Part shown: positions 49,472 through 61,935 of the stretch, piece by piece
Layout of the letters: the number at the start of each line of letters is the position of its first letter
Position numbering within the stretch: the first letter of the stretch is position 1
DNA from: Ailurus styani
Taxonomy: Eukaryota; Chordata; Mammalia; Carnivora; Ailuridae
Assembly (NCBI GenBank): GCA_002007465.1
Contig: LNAC01000847.1
Coordinates: forward strand, 479,490-543,489
DNA length: 64,000 nt
Reading direction: 5' to 3'
Program-made: the position numbers and the translations under genes
The notes under the pieces: generated by a model
Seen by the model: the letters and a program-made list of their open reading frames with translations, nothing else
The model's database searches: none
Told to the model about the DNA's origin: nothing

Positions 49472-50208
49472 AAAAAGAGCTCAGAGTATCCCATATGGCA
49501 TCTCATTTAATACTAAAAAAATTCTTTGTGGACTAAAAGAAAAATCATTATTTATAATTCACAGATTTATTAAATATAGATTGGTTAAATTTTTTAAATG
49601 AAGGCAGTTCCTTAGATAGTTCCATGGGTATAAAACATAAAGGAGTTAAAATAATGGCTCAGGGAACACATCACAATATTTTCCAATCAACATCAGATAC
49701 GATGTATGTAACTTTAGTAGACAGCCATGATTATTCATACATTTATAAGAATGATTAACAAACTAAGATATCACAATGTTGCATTTTTATAGGTACCACA
49801 CTGTGGCAAACTAGTGCCAAATTGAAGAGTAACATTATATTGTTCCATAATGCAGATGGTTCTTCAGTGGTTAGTCCACATTTTAACTCTAAACCACAAA
49901 CATAACAAAGTAATGCTAATTGATTCAGTGGCACTGATACCAAGACCTCATATTGGCTGCATACTGGTGATTTTACAATTGCAATTGGTGATTTATCTGT
50001 GAATTATGCCCATTTACTTGAATGAGTAATCTAGGAAGGGTAACTTATTCAATTTCAAGGAATAGCCCAGAATTTGGGAAATAATGACACTCAGTAAATG
50101 ATCTATAGTCATCTTTGTTAATAGAATTGGAAGAGCTTTGTACTATTTTTCAGTATTAATCTATCAGAGACAATCACAAATTCATAATATATTTACCAAA
50201 TTATTTTT
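49472..50208. other. no recognisable gene
   Basis: No supported exon. The - strand frame at 49755-49943 lacks splice sites. Confidence 0.35.
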
Positions 50209-50221
50209 TGAAATTTATTTT

Positions 50222-50396
50222 TTTTTTAAGATTTTATTTATCTGAGAGAGACACAGAGAGAGAGCATGAGCAGAAAGAAGGAGAAGCAGACTCCCTGCTG
50301 GGCAGGGAGCCTAATGCAAGGCTCAATCCCATGACCCTGAAATGATGTCCCAAGCCGAAGGCAGACACTTAACTGACTGAGCTACCCTGGGACCCA
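50222..50396 (-). mobile_element. old CAN-SINE, 13-bp target duplication
   Basis: Flanked by TGAAATTTATTTT at 50209-50221 and 50397-50409. The head has decayed to 'gctaccctgggaccca'. Confidence 0.93.
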
Positions 50397-50419
50397 TGAA
50401 ATTTATTTTAATTCATTTA

Positions 50420-50660
50420 TGTCAAGTCTCATCTTAACCAGAGGTCAATAAACTATGACCCATGGGATAAATCCACCTGGATGCCTGTTTCTATAACATT
50501 TTATTAGAACACAGCCACACCAATGCACCAATGCACTGCAGCAATACAGTGAATATTAGTGCACATACTATCTACGTGGCTGGTTTTGTACTACATAAGC
50601 ATAACTGAATAAGTACAACAGAGACTGTATAACCAGAAAGAAAGACTATATGGACTTTTA
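50420..50660. mobile_element. ancient DNA-transposon-like repeat
   Basis: 'ggtcaataaactatgaccca', then 'ttttattagaacacagccac' and 'tatctacgtggctggttttg' follow a known mammalian interspersed repeat ('caaactatggcccacgggcc' ... 'attggaacacagccacgccc'). I cannot give the family name with confidence. Confidence 0.55.
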
Positions 50661-50678
50661 TATAGAAGTTTGTTTCTT

Positions 50679-50895
50679 CCTTTTTTAAAAAAAAATATTT
50701 TGTTTATTTATTTGAGAGAAGGAGAGCATGAGCGGGGGGGGGGGGGGGACAGAGAGAGAGGGAGAGAGAATTCTCAAGTAGATTCCCTGCTGAGCGCAGA
50801 ACCTGCCTTGGGGCTCCATTCCAGTACCCTGAGATCATGACCTAAGCTTAAACCAACAGTCAGAGCCTTAGCCAACTGAGCCACCCAGGCACCCC
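50679..50895 (-). mobile_element. old CAN-SINE with a poly-G run
   Basis: Reverse copy with about 15 consecutive G bases at 50734-50748. Flanks 'agaagtttgtttctt' and 'aaaagtttgcttatt' are an imperfect target duplication. Confidence 0.93.
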
Positions 50896-51979
50896 AAAAG
50901 TTTGCTTATTTCTGTTTTAGACTATCAAACTGCCATGCTTTGTATTTGTCAACTGAAGCAAGAAATTCAGAAAAAAATGTATCTAACTTACTAGCTATCT
51001 TCACCAATTATCAGAAAACGACAAGTTTTTCCTTCCCCAAAGATAAATAAACACAAACACTCCCAATGGATGTAATTCAGTGGATATCATAATAACCTAT
51101 ACAAATACGAGACAAGAAAAGGTATTAATTTTCTGTTAAAAGTACTATGCTAACATATAAGAAATGAGAAATAGCATAACTAAACCACAATGTATACCTT
51201 CCAGAAGAGAAGACTATTAACAGGAAAAGAAATAGAACCAGTTATTATTTTATAGTACATGTGGAATAAACCCAAGCTAATTAGAACGGGCAATAACAAA
51301 ATATGCCAATGTGTTATGAACAATAATGCATTATCTATAAACCTATTCTATTATTCTTCTTAAGTTGTAGAAAATGCCAAGCATAATTACAAAATATGTA
51401 TTCAAAACATGTAAACCACTAATTTTCCACTTGTAAAAGCCTGATTCAAAAAGCAATTTACTTTATGGTTTACTTAAGCTTTGCAACTACATTAAAATAT
51501 GATAGTATATACACAACAGCTTGTTAACAAGATTATCATAACATTAAAATCATAATGTGGCACTTCAATTATGGATACTTAAAATTAAAGCTAATCCTCA
51601 CAGTACCAATTTTTATCTCCTAAATAATTTTAGCTATTAGCTGCTCATTCAAAGTCTGTATCTAAAATGATAAGCATTCTAGAGTAAGACTTAGCTCTGC
51701 ACTTTTCTTTGGTAGCAAAACAAAAGCTGTATCCCTTCCTTTCTAGTCTTTAATATACAATCTTAAGCTACTAAGGGAAAAATGAAATTTTTTTGTTAGC
51801 ATGGCTAAATTCTATTTATGTATACTGCTGCTAATTTGTTATTTTAAATATAAACATCCCATTTACCAATGACTCATATTTTCTTTTTTGGTTTAACATT
51901 CTAAAGCTACTGAGTTGTCATAAAATGGTAGTTACAATTTTAATTTGATTTCCTTCTATAAGTACTCTTTTTAAATATT
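50896..51979. other. AT-rich sequence, nothing recognised
   Basis: No supported exon or RNA gene. Confidence 0.4.
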
Positions 51980-52025
51980 GTCTAGTACATAGTAGGCACC
52001 AGATTAAATGAATGAATGAATGTTT
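51980..52025 (+). mobile_element. short L2 3' end
   Basis: 'tctagtacatagtaggcacc' followed by ATGAATGAATGAATG. Confidence 0.65.
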
Positions 52026-52161
52026 AGATTAATGAATATGATAATGCATTTTATAAGTATATAATTAAATTAACCTATGCCTGATTTCATTTGTGCTATT
52101 GTTTCAAAAAATCTGTCACTGATAAGTATCTGATCAATATCTCTCATATTCAAGTTGTAAT

Positions 52162-52222
52162 TAAAATTCAAAGTAGAGAAAAAAAAATTTTAAAATAAAA
52201 TAAAATTCAAAGTAGAGAAAAA
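52162..52222. repeat. 22-bp direct repeat around a 17-base A/T-rich spacer
   Basis: The first copy is at 52162-52183 and the second at 52201-52222; both start TAAAATTCAAAGTAGAG. The spacer is only A and T. This has the shape of a target-site duplication around a tail-only insertion. Confidence 0.85.
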
Positions 52223-53239
52223 GATTTGTAAATCAACATAGTTCCAAATTCATATATACCAATCACTACCAAATCCATAAATAATTCAGAAGTAGTAATG
52301 CTAAGCAAATATTTAATTTTATTAATAAACATTACTGAGAATTAATACAGGATTTTTCTCCTATTTCCCATGAATAGTGAAAAGATTAAAATATCTTTGG
52401 TCCATCAAAAATTAAATGAAAAATCTTGCTTTCATTCATCCCTGGAGTGAATGAAAGTAACATTCATAATTTATACTGTAAACAGATGATACCAAATATA
52501 TGTTTGTGTGTACCCATATGTATATGTGTGTCAAATGTGTGTATGCATATATATAGTCATACTACACAAATTGCATAAACTTAATTACATAGAATATATA
52601 ACCAAATGCAATTAATTTCATATATTTTTAGGCAATTAATCATTTCCCTAATGCCTAACCTACATTTTCTAAGCCGTATTCCAGTACTATATTTATTAGA
52701 GTACTCACATCATCATTATCTAGAAAAAGTGATAGCATACTTTTGTGTTTAGATTTCACAAAATCTTAAAATACTCAGCTTGGTCGCCACATGCATATGT
52801 TAGATGACCAAATGCAGGAACCTACTGTAGGCATGGTAGAATATGTGCCACTTTATGTAAGAAATGATGGAGATAAAATATTCTCCTTTGCACAGAAGAG
52901 GATACTCATAATTTGCTGACTTGGTTGGGGGGGTGGGTACTTTCTAGAGAGATACTTACTGATCCCTTTGGTGAAAGAAGACTTGGAGAAAAGTAATTAT
53001 GAAGGATCAAGAAATCTGATTAAAATAGAAAACTAAACATTGCTTCTGAATCTAATCTCACAGGTCAAACTTTTCATATAGCTAAAAAAAACAAACACAG
53101 ATACACACATATACATGGTATTCATGATTATAATGTTTATTTTTAAAAATGTTGAGAACAAAACAATATGTATCAGATGTTAAGTCATCTATAATCATTG
53201 ACAGCATTATAGAACACATCCAGAATTTTTTAAAAATTG
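52223..53239. other. no recognisable gene
   Basis: Includes an alternating TG/TA patch at about 52500-52555 and a short G run near 52927. Nothing coding seen. Confidence 0.35.
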
Positions 53240-53480
53240 TATTTACTTTCCATACTATTTAACAATCTGATGCTGTTACTAGAAGTATTTTGTTAATACT
53301 TTCTCACCTTATATTTTACTTCAATAAATTTTTTCATGCCTGTATTATCCAACTCAGTATTCATAAATATTTAGGTTGTCTTCTCCTCCCCTTTTCTTTT
53401 TTTACTGTTATAAAAGAATTTCATTGAACCCACTTGTACATAAATCTTTATAATCCTAAGAGATATGTCTAAAAAGTACA
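53240..53480 (-). mobile_element. possible L1M fragment, antisense
   Basis: 'tatttaggttgtcttctcct' and 'acataaatctttataatcct' resemble the antisense 3' region of old L1M. Weak and decayed. Confidence 0.35.
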
Positions 53481-55434
53481 GGAATCTCCAAATTCAAAAT
53501 ACTGTCCTACTGCAAGATTTCTTTGACTGGGAAGGGAAGATTTAGACAGAGTGAGAGAGAGATAAAGTACACACTTACATATACAGACATACACATTTAC
53601 ACATATATAACATTGGCATCATACAAATTTACCTACAAAAATAAGATTAAGTAGGATAATGTTAGTATTCTTATCTTCAAATCTTATTCAGATAGACAAA
53701 ACTACTCACAGAAACAGTTTTTGCTCCAGTTCATGTAGAGGTACTACTTAAAGAAATATCAGTGTAGTTTAACCATTACTCTTAGTAAGGGATGTAATCT
53801 TAATATAACTAAAACATTAATATAACAATAAGCAGCTAGGTACCAGGAGTAACACAACCCTTAGGTCAGCTGGTAAACAGTCCCATTACCACTGGATATT
53901 GACAGAGAAGTGAGATTAAAGATGTACTTTTTAGACTAACACGTCTAGAAGAGAAAAACTGGAAAATACCTCTTTTAAATTTCTCTGAATCTCTCCTTAA
54001 GACCCAAGTCTTTAATGAAAAGTTTGGATTGTTATTTGTATGTCTTCCACCTCTCAAAGTCTAATGAGTCTAAAGTAAAGAAACAAGCACATTAAAGCAA
54101 TGTTAACCTTTTGACTTAAATAATATTTAGAATGTGGTTCTATCTCTTAAAACTATTTTCCAAGCTTATATAGTTACACTTTGTTTAACTCTGTATAAAT
54201 GGCTGTATTTATGGCCCACCTACAATTACTATTACACACACCAGAAAAAAAGCCAGAAACATAAACTGTGCAACTCAATATCACCATCTAGTGACAGAAT
54301 TCCTAACACGTGACAAAGCCAAGCAAAAAAGAAGAAGAAATTTCATGTATTTCCTGGAAGTTCATCTCCATAATAAAAATCTAAATATAACAAGTGTCAC
54401 TGAATAGGTTTGGCTCTGCAATTAAAATACTAACCCCTGATTAGCAATGTTCATATTCCAAAAATATAATTCATATTCTTCCCATAGAGGTATAACCATA
54501 AATCTGACCAATCTATATTTTTATGTGTTAAGTCATTGTCTAAAACCTTCATACCACATTTCTACTTTTTCTTCTTAATGAATTATATGTACCATTTTTT
54601 TTTCCAGAATTTGACACTCCCTTTTCTCAAGTTATTCAACTGAATTACCTTCTAATTTCACATATGTACTAAATAATGTCCCATTATTGCCTCTGGAACT
54701 GAAAGGGGGACAGAGAGACACAATGTTAAAAAGGTTCCACGTTTACCCTTGATGTTTAAATTTATTACAGGGTCTAAGACAGGTGCAAAATATGATAACA
54801 CAGAAATCAAATCACTTTGGCATGATAAGAAGGTTGAACTGGCAGCGATAAGGAGAAAATATGATGAAAAGAAGTTGTGAATTTTACCTCTAAATTCACT
54901 AATATCATACAATAGACAGAGATTTAACCCAAAGATGCATTTTTCCTGTCTGTAAAATGCTTTTTCTTATGTCATCATTTTTAGAAATCCTGTACAATAT
55001 TTCTACACAGCTCTGGAACTACAGTAAACTCTGCATAAGTTAGACAAGAAATATTCCCTCTGGTATTCTACATTCTAAACTTACACTGAAGTTTTCCAGT
55101 CAATTCCATTATGTATGACATATAGAAATTCTTTGAAATAATCACTATAACACCATTAAATCCAAATAATGTATACAAAGATTATAATACTTTATATCTT
55201 CATTTTATTAATGTTTCATAAATTATAAAGCATCCTCTCCTACATTATTGTTGTTTTTATATCAATCCTATTAATTTTTTAATCCTATTTTACAGAAAAA
55301 GTAAGACTAAAGAAAGATTAATTTACCTAAAATCACAGTTGGAGTCTAAATCTGATTTTTACCACTTACCCTAGTATTCATATTTTATTCTTTCTATTTC
55401 TCCATTTCTTACTTCATTATTTTTCAAATCATTC
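53481..55434. other. no recognised gene; one weak exon-like block
   Basis: A 42-codon + frame (54752-54880) follows an acceptor-like TTTATTACAG. Otherwise AT-rich, with no repeat I can name. Confidence 0.3.
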
Positions 55435-55680
55435 ATAATATGCTTCCATTATAGAAAATTTAGAACAGAAAATTATAAGCCTGAAAAAAGTATCTGTTCG
55501 CCCATCACCTAGATGTAATAGCTATTTTACTATATTTTAATCTCATCTTCTTTCTCTGCATTCTTTATATTCAGTGAAGATAATGTTCTACATGCAATTT
55601 TGTTTCCTGGCATTTTTCAGTGAACATTTTAACATGAGGATTCCTGTGTTACTAAAAACACTGTGCTGAAGATCATTTTA
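55435..55680 (-). mobile_element. possible L1M fragment, antisense
   Basis: 'tcgcccatcacctagatgta' and 'tgaacattttaacatgagga' parallel old L1M antisense 3' sequence ('cccaccacccagagataacc'). Confidence 0.4.
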
Positions 55681-55719
55681 ATGTCCAGATAGAATTAAAT
55701 ATGCCACAATTTACAATTA

Positions 55720-55855
55720 TATGTGTATGTAAAATATTACACATGTTAAATACATATTTTATAAATATATTTAAGTTTATATATCTATATAGAAATATAA
55801 AATCATATACATCTATATATAAATATGTCATATGTATTATATATATAATACTCAT
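55720..55855. repeat. AT-rich low-complexity tract
   Basis: Alternating TA and 'tatatatctatata' runs. A - strand frame across it is an artefact. Confidence 0.75.
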
Positions 55856-56590
55856 TTCCTTGTTTCCTTAATAGTAGATGACTAGGTTCTATTCAATTTG
55901 TTTGTTGTTATGGTCTAATAATTTGAGAAACAGATTCAGATTGTCCATAATTTCTAAGTCTTCTGCATAATCTATTTCAGGAAGTTAAATTAATGTAGAA
56001 AGGGTATATTTGTTTCAAGGCTCTTCGTACTTATTGGTGCAATCTTTTCCTAAATGCAGCAGTCATTTCCACTCTTCTTTAGTTCTGAGAATGAGAAATG
56101 GCTGTCTTGCCATTTCATTGCTAGGACTCAAAAATCTCCCCCCTGAACTGCAATAATGTCAGTAACCAAGAAATTAGTACATTTTTTACATAACTTATAT
56201 TTCGTTGGCTGTTACAGTTGAATATTTTCAAAGATTTCTTAATCATACTTTGCCAATTATCTACTGAGCTCCTAATCTTTTTGAATCTCTTAAACACACA
56301 GCAATATAGTATGCTGATGTTGTCTTTTAATTTCATGATTTCTTTCCACATACAGAAGCTTTTTTAATGCAGGCAAAGCTTAGTGATTTCTTCAGCTACT
56401 TTTTAGCTGTCATCTCTTTCCCCATCCAAACATCAAAAAAAAAGAAAAATCGTCACCTCCATAACTAGTGGACTTTGGCTGCTTCATTTATTTCATTTAA
56501 GCTCTTTAATATACATGAAACATCCTTTAGCACCTGTGAGGTGAAAATATAAAGTGATTTCTTTTTTCCAAATAACAAAACAATCACCTC
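55856..56590. other. no recognisable gene
   Basis: No supported exon. The - strand frames at 56121-56351 and 56493-56888 have no splice support, and the latter runs through a SINE. Confidence 0.35.
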
Positions 56591-56604
56591 TTATACAACC
56601 TATT

Positions 56605-56797
56605 TTTTTTTTTAAGATTTTGTTTATTTGACACATAGAGAGAGAGATCACAAGTAGGTAGAGAGGCAGGCAGAGAGAGAGGAGGAAGCAGGCTCCCTGC
56701 TGAGGAGGAGCCTGATGCGGGCCTGGATCCCAGGACCCTGAGATTATGACCTGAGCCGAAGGCAGAGGCTTTAACCCACTGAGCCACCCAGGCGCCC
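56605..56797 (-). mobile_element. CAN-SINE (young type), 14-bp target duplication
   Basis: Flanks TTATACAACCTATT (56591-56604) and TTATACCACCTATT (56798-56811) differ at one base. The head has lost the 'ctgctgagcagagagcc' centre to 'gaggaggagcc'. Confidence 0.95.
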
Positions 56798-56811
56798 TTA
56801 TACCACCTATT

Positions 56812-57250
56812 GAGTGATTCAACATGTCCTGGATGATTTGGGGTACCTTGTAATATAATAAATTCACAGGATCATGCATTGCACCCACTAACTGGTTATA
56901 CGTAATACATAGAAAACCTCATAAATTTCCATCTTTATCTTAAATTGGACCACATTACTGAATTATTTTATTAATTCCTAGAGTGTTACTGTTGTTGTTA
57001 CTCTTAGAGAATAACAGTCCCTTACCTCCTCCATATCAAGTCACTATTGTTAATTTTGGTTTTACAACCATTACTATGTCATGAATCTACCTTGTATTCT
57101 TCATTTTTTGAGAGAGCCAGTGTATGATGTATATACGTGATGTATGTGAACGTGGTTTTGGCCATACCCTATCCACTCACTCCACTGAGAGAATCATATT
57201 AGAGAGAGATGGATGAACGTCATGTTAGCAACTCAAACATATCACTGTAG
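56812..57250. other. no recognisable gene
   Basis: Unique-looking sequence with no supported feature. Confidence 0.35.
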
Positions 57251-57490
57251 GGTGATGCTGTCCAAACCAAAGCCTCTAACCACATACAACTATTTACATT
57301 TAGATTAATAAAAGTGAAATAAAATTAAATATTCAATTCTTCAGTTACAGTAGCCATAATTCAGGTGCCTAGTAACCACGAGTGGCCAGTGGTGATCACA
57401 CTAAAAAAAAACAGATATAGAACATTTCTACTAAAGAGAGTTCGACTCCAGTTCACAGAAAGTTCTACTGTGCAGCACTGCTCTGTGTCT
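57251..57490 (+). mobile_element. hAT-like non-autonomous element, putative
   Basis: 'gatgctgtccaaaccaaagc' at the start, 'gtaaccacgagtggccagtg' inside and 'ctactgtgcagcactg' at the end follow a common mammalian repeat ('cagtgctgtccaatagaaat' ... 'tggctagtggctac'). Family name not asserted. Overlapping frames on both strands here are shadows. Confidence 0.5.
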
Positions 57491-57679
57491 CCAGGAGCTA
57501 CAGAACACTGGCCAGGAATGCCGCCCACCTTTTTTTCCTCAGGCACACCATTTTACAGTTCCAACTTACTCTGTTGGAGAAAGTTATTTATAATTTTTAA
57601 ATCTCAAAATATGTTTCTTTGTGACACACATTTTCCTAAGCCCAATATTTTCTTAGGCATCTGGTTAGACTCTCCTTTC

Positions 57680-57955
57680 TGATTTGATGTCCTATTCTTG
57701 GAAATCACATCCTTTCCTATGGCTACAAGAATCAAGATACTTAACAAGTCCCAAATGTGCACATCAACCTCCACTATTTGCCTGAGTTGTAGAATTATAT
57801 TTTTCCTCCGCTATCTCAAATTCATATCTGAAAACCAAGAAACTCTTTCTTAATCCTCTTCTTTTCTCTCTATATTAATGTATATCCAAATATTCAAAAT
57901 AAAAACATTTGACTTGCCCTTAGTGACTCTCCTTCTTATCTTTATCTTTATCAAG
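57680..57955 (+). mobile_element. L2 ORF2 C-terminal fragment
   Basis: 'tgcacatcaacctccactat', then 'tttcctccgctatctcaaat' and 'accaagaaactctttcttaa' parallel the L2 segment just after the RT core. No open frame. Confidence 0.45.
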
Positions 57956-57956
57956 A

Positions 57957-58150
57957 AGGCAACAAATAATTATTGAGCACCTACTATATGTTAATACTAT
58001 AGTGACCCTAAGAATACAAAGGCAAAATACCAATCCTCCTACTCTCATAGAATTTACTATCTAGTTGGGCACACCAATAAGTTAGAATTCATTCAAAAAG
58101 GCTAAGGATACTTTAAAAGGTTTTAAACAGAATAGCACAGATTAAATCAG
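57957..58150 (-). mobile_element. L2 3' region
   Basis: 'caaataattattgagcacct', then 'actatatgttaatactatag' and 'atagaatttactatctagtt' are antisense L2 landmarks. Confidence 0.75.
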
Positions 58151-58189
58151 GGTTATGATCTACGGAGGCTAAACCACAAAGTCTCATCA

Positions 58190-58330
58190 GTTCTACATTC
58201 TAAATGTTTCTATATTTCTCAAACGTTCACCCCTGCTCTGTTGACCTCTACACCCTTCCACCTTTAGCTTAGTGAGGTCACTGATTTCTCTAGCTCTCTC
58301 ATCCCCTACACTACACCCTCTACTCTGCTG
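58190..58330 (+). mobile_element. L2 ORF2 fragment
   Basis: 'gttctacattctaaatgttt', then 'ctatatttctcaaacgttca' resembles the L2 run 'tacctcctaaatatctctcg'. It may continue the fragment ending at 57955. Confidence 0.4.
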
Positions 58331-58954
58331 CAAAAACAAACATTTTTATTATTTTTTCCCATTCCAGGATTAGCTGAAACCTGATCAGATATCTGTTTTT
58401 TTTTAGCCAGTACATTCCAGAGTAGGTTGTAGCCCCTTGTGTTTTAAGACAGCTGGCTATAGGTCCTCATGTCTGGGATGGGAGAGAAGCATGCGAGGGG
58501 TTTAAAATGATTCATGAGCTGGGATACTGAGAAAAGAACACATTTAAGACTGCATGGCAAAGACTGGCCATGAAGAAAGATTGGATGAGATGACAGAGAT
58601 TTGAGCAAGAACAGAATCCTCTTTCCTGTTCTATGTTCACAAAAACAGTAGAACTTTAATAAATAGGGAGGGATATTTAACTTGGTGACAGGGCCCAAAC
58701 ACAGCACTCAGAAAATGTCAATCTTCAGATTCAGTCCTCTTCTGCTCTAGCTTCTCTAGGCTGGACAGCTCAGGATGAGAACACCACTGCAGGTGTCCAG
58801 AGCCACCCAAGGGCTGCTGCAGAGGCTAAGCTTCTGAGAAAAGAGAACATTCCCGTAGCTGAGCTAGGCCATGTCCATGGACCAAGACCAAAGCTACCAC
58901 GGAAATTGGGGAACCAAAGATAGGACTCAAGACTGGGGCTTTGAGTCTTTACAT
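58331..58954. other. GC-richer stretch, no gene called
   Basis: Somewhat richer in G+C, with - strand frames at 58444-58707 and 58770-58961. They share no splice sites or recognisable family. Confidence 0.35.
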
Positions 58955-59095
58955 CAAGCATTTGATTTTTATACCTGTCTCCTCCACTAGACTATTAGCT
59001 CCTTGAGGGCAGGAATTGTCTCTTATTCATTTCTATATTCCCGTCACCTGGTATATTACAAAAACCCAATAAATATGTATTAAATAAACGAAAGA
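58955..59095 (+). mobile_element. L2 3' end
   Basis: 'ctattagctccttgagggca', then 'ggaattgtctcttattcatt' and 'caataaatatgtattaaata' are canonical. Confidence 0.88.
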
Positions 59096-60876
59096 CTGTA
59101 TCTATCTCTACATTGTAACTTCTTCCCCATTAAAATTCTACAAAATTCCAACTTTTATATTTAATTCTGTCACTCCCTTCCATAAAAACATGACTTTTTG
59201 AAATAATTTACATTCTTTATCATGGCAAGCTAGAATCTAGGTAACTGGCATCCAGAATATGGTAACAGACACATTTCTAGCCAGCCTTCTAAGGACAGTC
59301 CCAATGTTGAGGTTTTCAGCAAATTATTCGTAGCTGTCTCCCACTGCCCCTTCTTGCACCCTGAGCTTCTGAAGTGTTCCCATCATCTTTGCCAACTTTG
59401 TACTGCTTCATTTCCACCCAAGGATTCTTGACATATAAGGAGAGATGTTACAAATATTCTGCCTATGTGAGTTGTGTGGGGAAATATATGTTCAAAAGAG
59501 CTTGAAAAAAATTGCTTTACATCAGCTACTAACTGTTTCTGACATATACCTTGCACCTGCAGGCCTCTATGACTGCTCAACTCTATGCCCTCTACCTACA
59601 AAACTGGCCATCTTGCAAGGCCTACATCCAATTTCTTATCCTCTCCATAGTTTTCTTTGATCCAGACACCCTTCATATAAGGCAAAAATTGATCACAAAT
59701 GAGAGAAAAACTAATTTTTGCCCTTTTATTATGCATTCTCCTCTTATTCTTAGTCACAGACCATCATGACTTCTTTTTCCATGCTTCTATAATTTCACAT
59801 ATAAAAGAATGAGCTCCTGCTACATTTCCTAAAGGCAAAAAACAAAAGCAAAAAAAAAAAAAAGTGGCAGGCCCACAGTATACAAAATTGTTAAATACTT
59901 TAGTTGCTGAAATATTTGTGTTTAGTGAATCTAAACACTATGAATATGTGTGCATGCATAAAAAATGCAGCTTATGTAAACAAAGTACATTATACAGCCA
60001 TATAATTAAAAGCTGATTTAAATTACCTAGAAAAGTGCTTTATCTGATAGCATGAGTGATTGAAAGGTTACTCCAACCAGGTAATACTTGTTTTTCTTAT
60101 TAGTTCATCTCCACTTTACAAAAAGCAGAATATCCTGGTATTTTCTAAAATGGTAACTATTACAAAATTTGGCAAAATAATCTCTTCACACACAGTTCTC
60201 CCATAACTCAGTTTGTTTTCCTTATTTTCTATACTAATTACATGTCCTTTCCTTGTTCATTATATTTCCCTCAGTCACATCCATTTCATTCATATTGTCC
60301 CTTTGTAATTCCTTCTATATTTTAGGCCTTCACTTATTTTATTCAAAGCTTCAAAGCTGGCATTCTCTTTGTCTTCCTGTGTGTCTATGTGTTTACTTCA
60401 AACTGAATACATATAAAAAGATACAAAGAGTAACTGTAGTTTCCTAGATAAATATTGTGCACACTTAATATATTCAAAATTATTGTAACAAGCATATGCA
60501 AAAAATGATGTCTTCAACTTATAACTGTGGCAGTTTTAGACACAGGATAAAGACAATGTTGAAAAACAGGAGTTCATTCATAATTTCTACATTGGCTTTT
60601 TTCACAGTATATTTTATACCTTATTTTTAATTTATTACTATTTTTCAAAAACTTTCTGTGAATGTCTGATTGCATTTTATAGGTGCAAATTCTCTATTGT
60701 ATTCTCAGTTCTATTTTTCCCTCTTTTTTTATTAGTGAAGACATTAACAATAAAATAGGCTCACTTGCTCCAGCTGGTAATTTCTCAGTACTAGTAATAT
60801 ATTATTCCTCTTTTTGTGACATCATAATCATCTATACAGAAGTACCATGTATCTTTGTGTAGAAGCTACTGTTTCC
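59096..60876. other. no recognisable gene
   Basis: Contains a poly-A run near 59850-59862 and possibly L2 scraps near 59590-59700. Two overlapping + frames (59445-59769) lack supporting signals. Confidence 0.35.
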
Positions 60877-61010
60877 ATTAAATTTAATTACCTCCCCCTG
60901 TGGTTTTAAATAGAAGTGGCTTCAAAATGAGGGCAGCTTCTATTAAATTTAATTACTTTCCCCTGCTGCTTGCACGGTAAAAGGAAGGTTACTAAATGAG
61001 AGCAGCTTCT
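60877..61010. repeat. imperfect tandem duplication, about 67-bp units
   Basis: Unit 1 is 60877-60941 and unit 2 is 60942-61010. Both start ATTAAATTTAATTAC, keep 'cccctg' next, and end with GAGGGCAGCTTCT or GAGAGCAGCTTCT. The middle parts have diverged. ATTAAATTTAAT is itself a near-palindrome and a homeodomain-like core. Confidence 0.8.
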
Positions 61011-61935
61011 AAACTAAAGTATATGGTAACTGTGTGCTAGCAATAACAAAATTGTACCTAAGCTATCATTCTAGGAAGCCTCATTGGTTTATACTTTCTC
61101 TTATTGTAAATTATTTTAACCTTGATCCCCCCCAAAAAAGAACATTGATAGAAGGAGATATATTTTAAAAATCAGTTGTAGTTTCTCAGGCTAAACAGAA
61201 GTAAATACATTGTTTCTATACAAATATATTAGAAATTATCCCACTGAAATGTTCAGCTCAGAACTTTTAAGATTAATCTCATTTGTTGTTTTCTAGCTCT
61301 AAGGATGATGAGTTTTATTCCTTACACATTTTTAATGTCTAGTAAAAGGTGGATTTAAAGACGGCTTCCTAAAAGTTATTTAAAAGGTATCAAGTTTGGG
61401 AAGATTTCAGAGAAATATTTAGAAATAGTAATGTTAAAAAGTGCAAAAAAATCAAGCTCATTACATTTGAAAAAAGTTATCCATATGCTTTATAATAGTG
61501 TGAAAATGTAAATCAGTTTAAAAACACTATGATATAACCCTATAAAATCTAATAGAATATGAAATTTTAAGTACCTCTTTTTAAATTAAATATTAATTAG
61601 GAGAAAATACTACTCAGTTTAACCACCATTGTACTGTTTATTTTTTTATATTCATGCAGAATTTAGATGAACAATATTTCCATTCAATCACACAGTTTAG
61701 TATAAATATAAAACAAGACACCCCTTAAGCATTTTAAGTAACAAATTAAACATTTACATTTTTTACTGTGCACTGAGGCTTAACATTTATGCAGCTTCAA
61801 AACCAAAGTACAGCCTCAAGGGAAGTCTCTCCACTGACAAATTAATACCTTAGAGAACAGAGCTGAATGGTGGCAATGAACTCATTTGTTCCCCCAATAA
61901 TGAAGAATGACTTTTTCTTTACCACATCTGTGACT
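61011..61935. other. intronic sequence downstream of the exon, nothing recognised
   Basis: AT-rich. On the - strand it would be the start of the large intron after the 83-bp exon. Confidence 0.4.

Noticed and set aside
57361..57682. Overlapping frames on both strands
   Set aside because: They lie over a putative hAT-like repeat and show no splice sites or family match.
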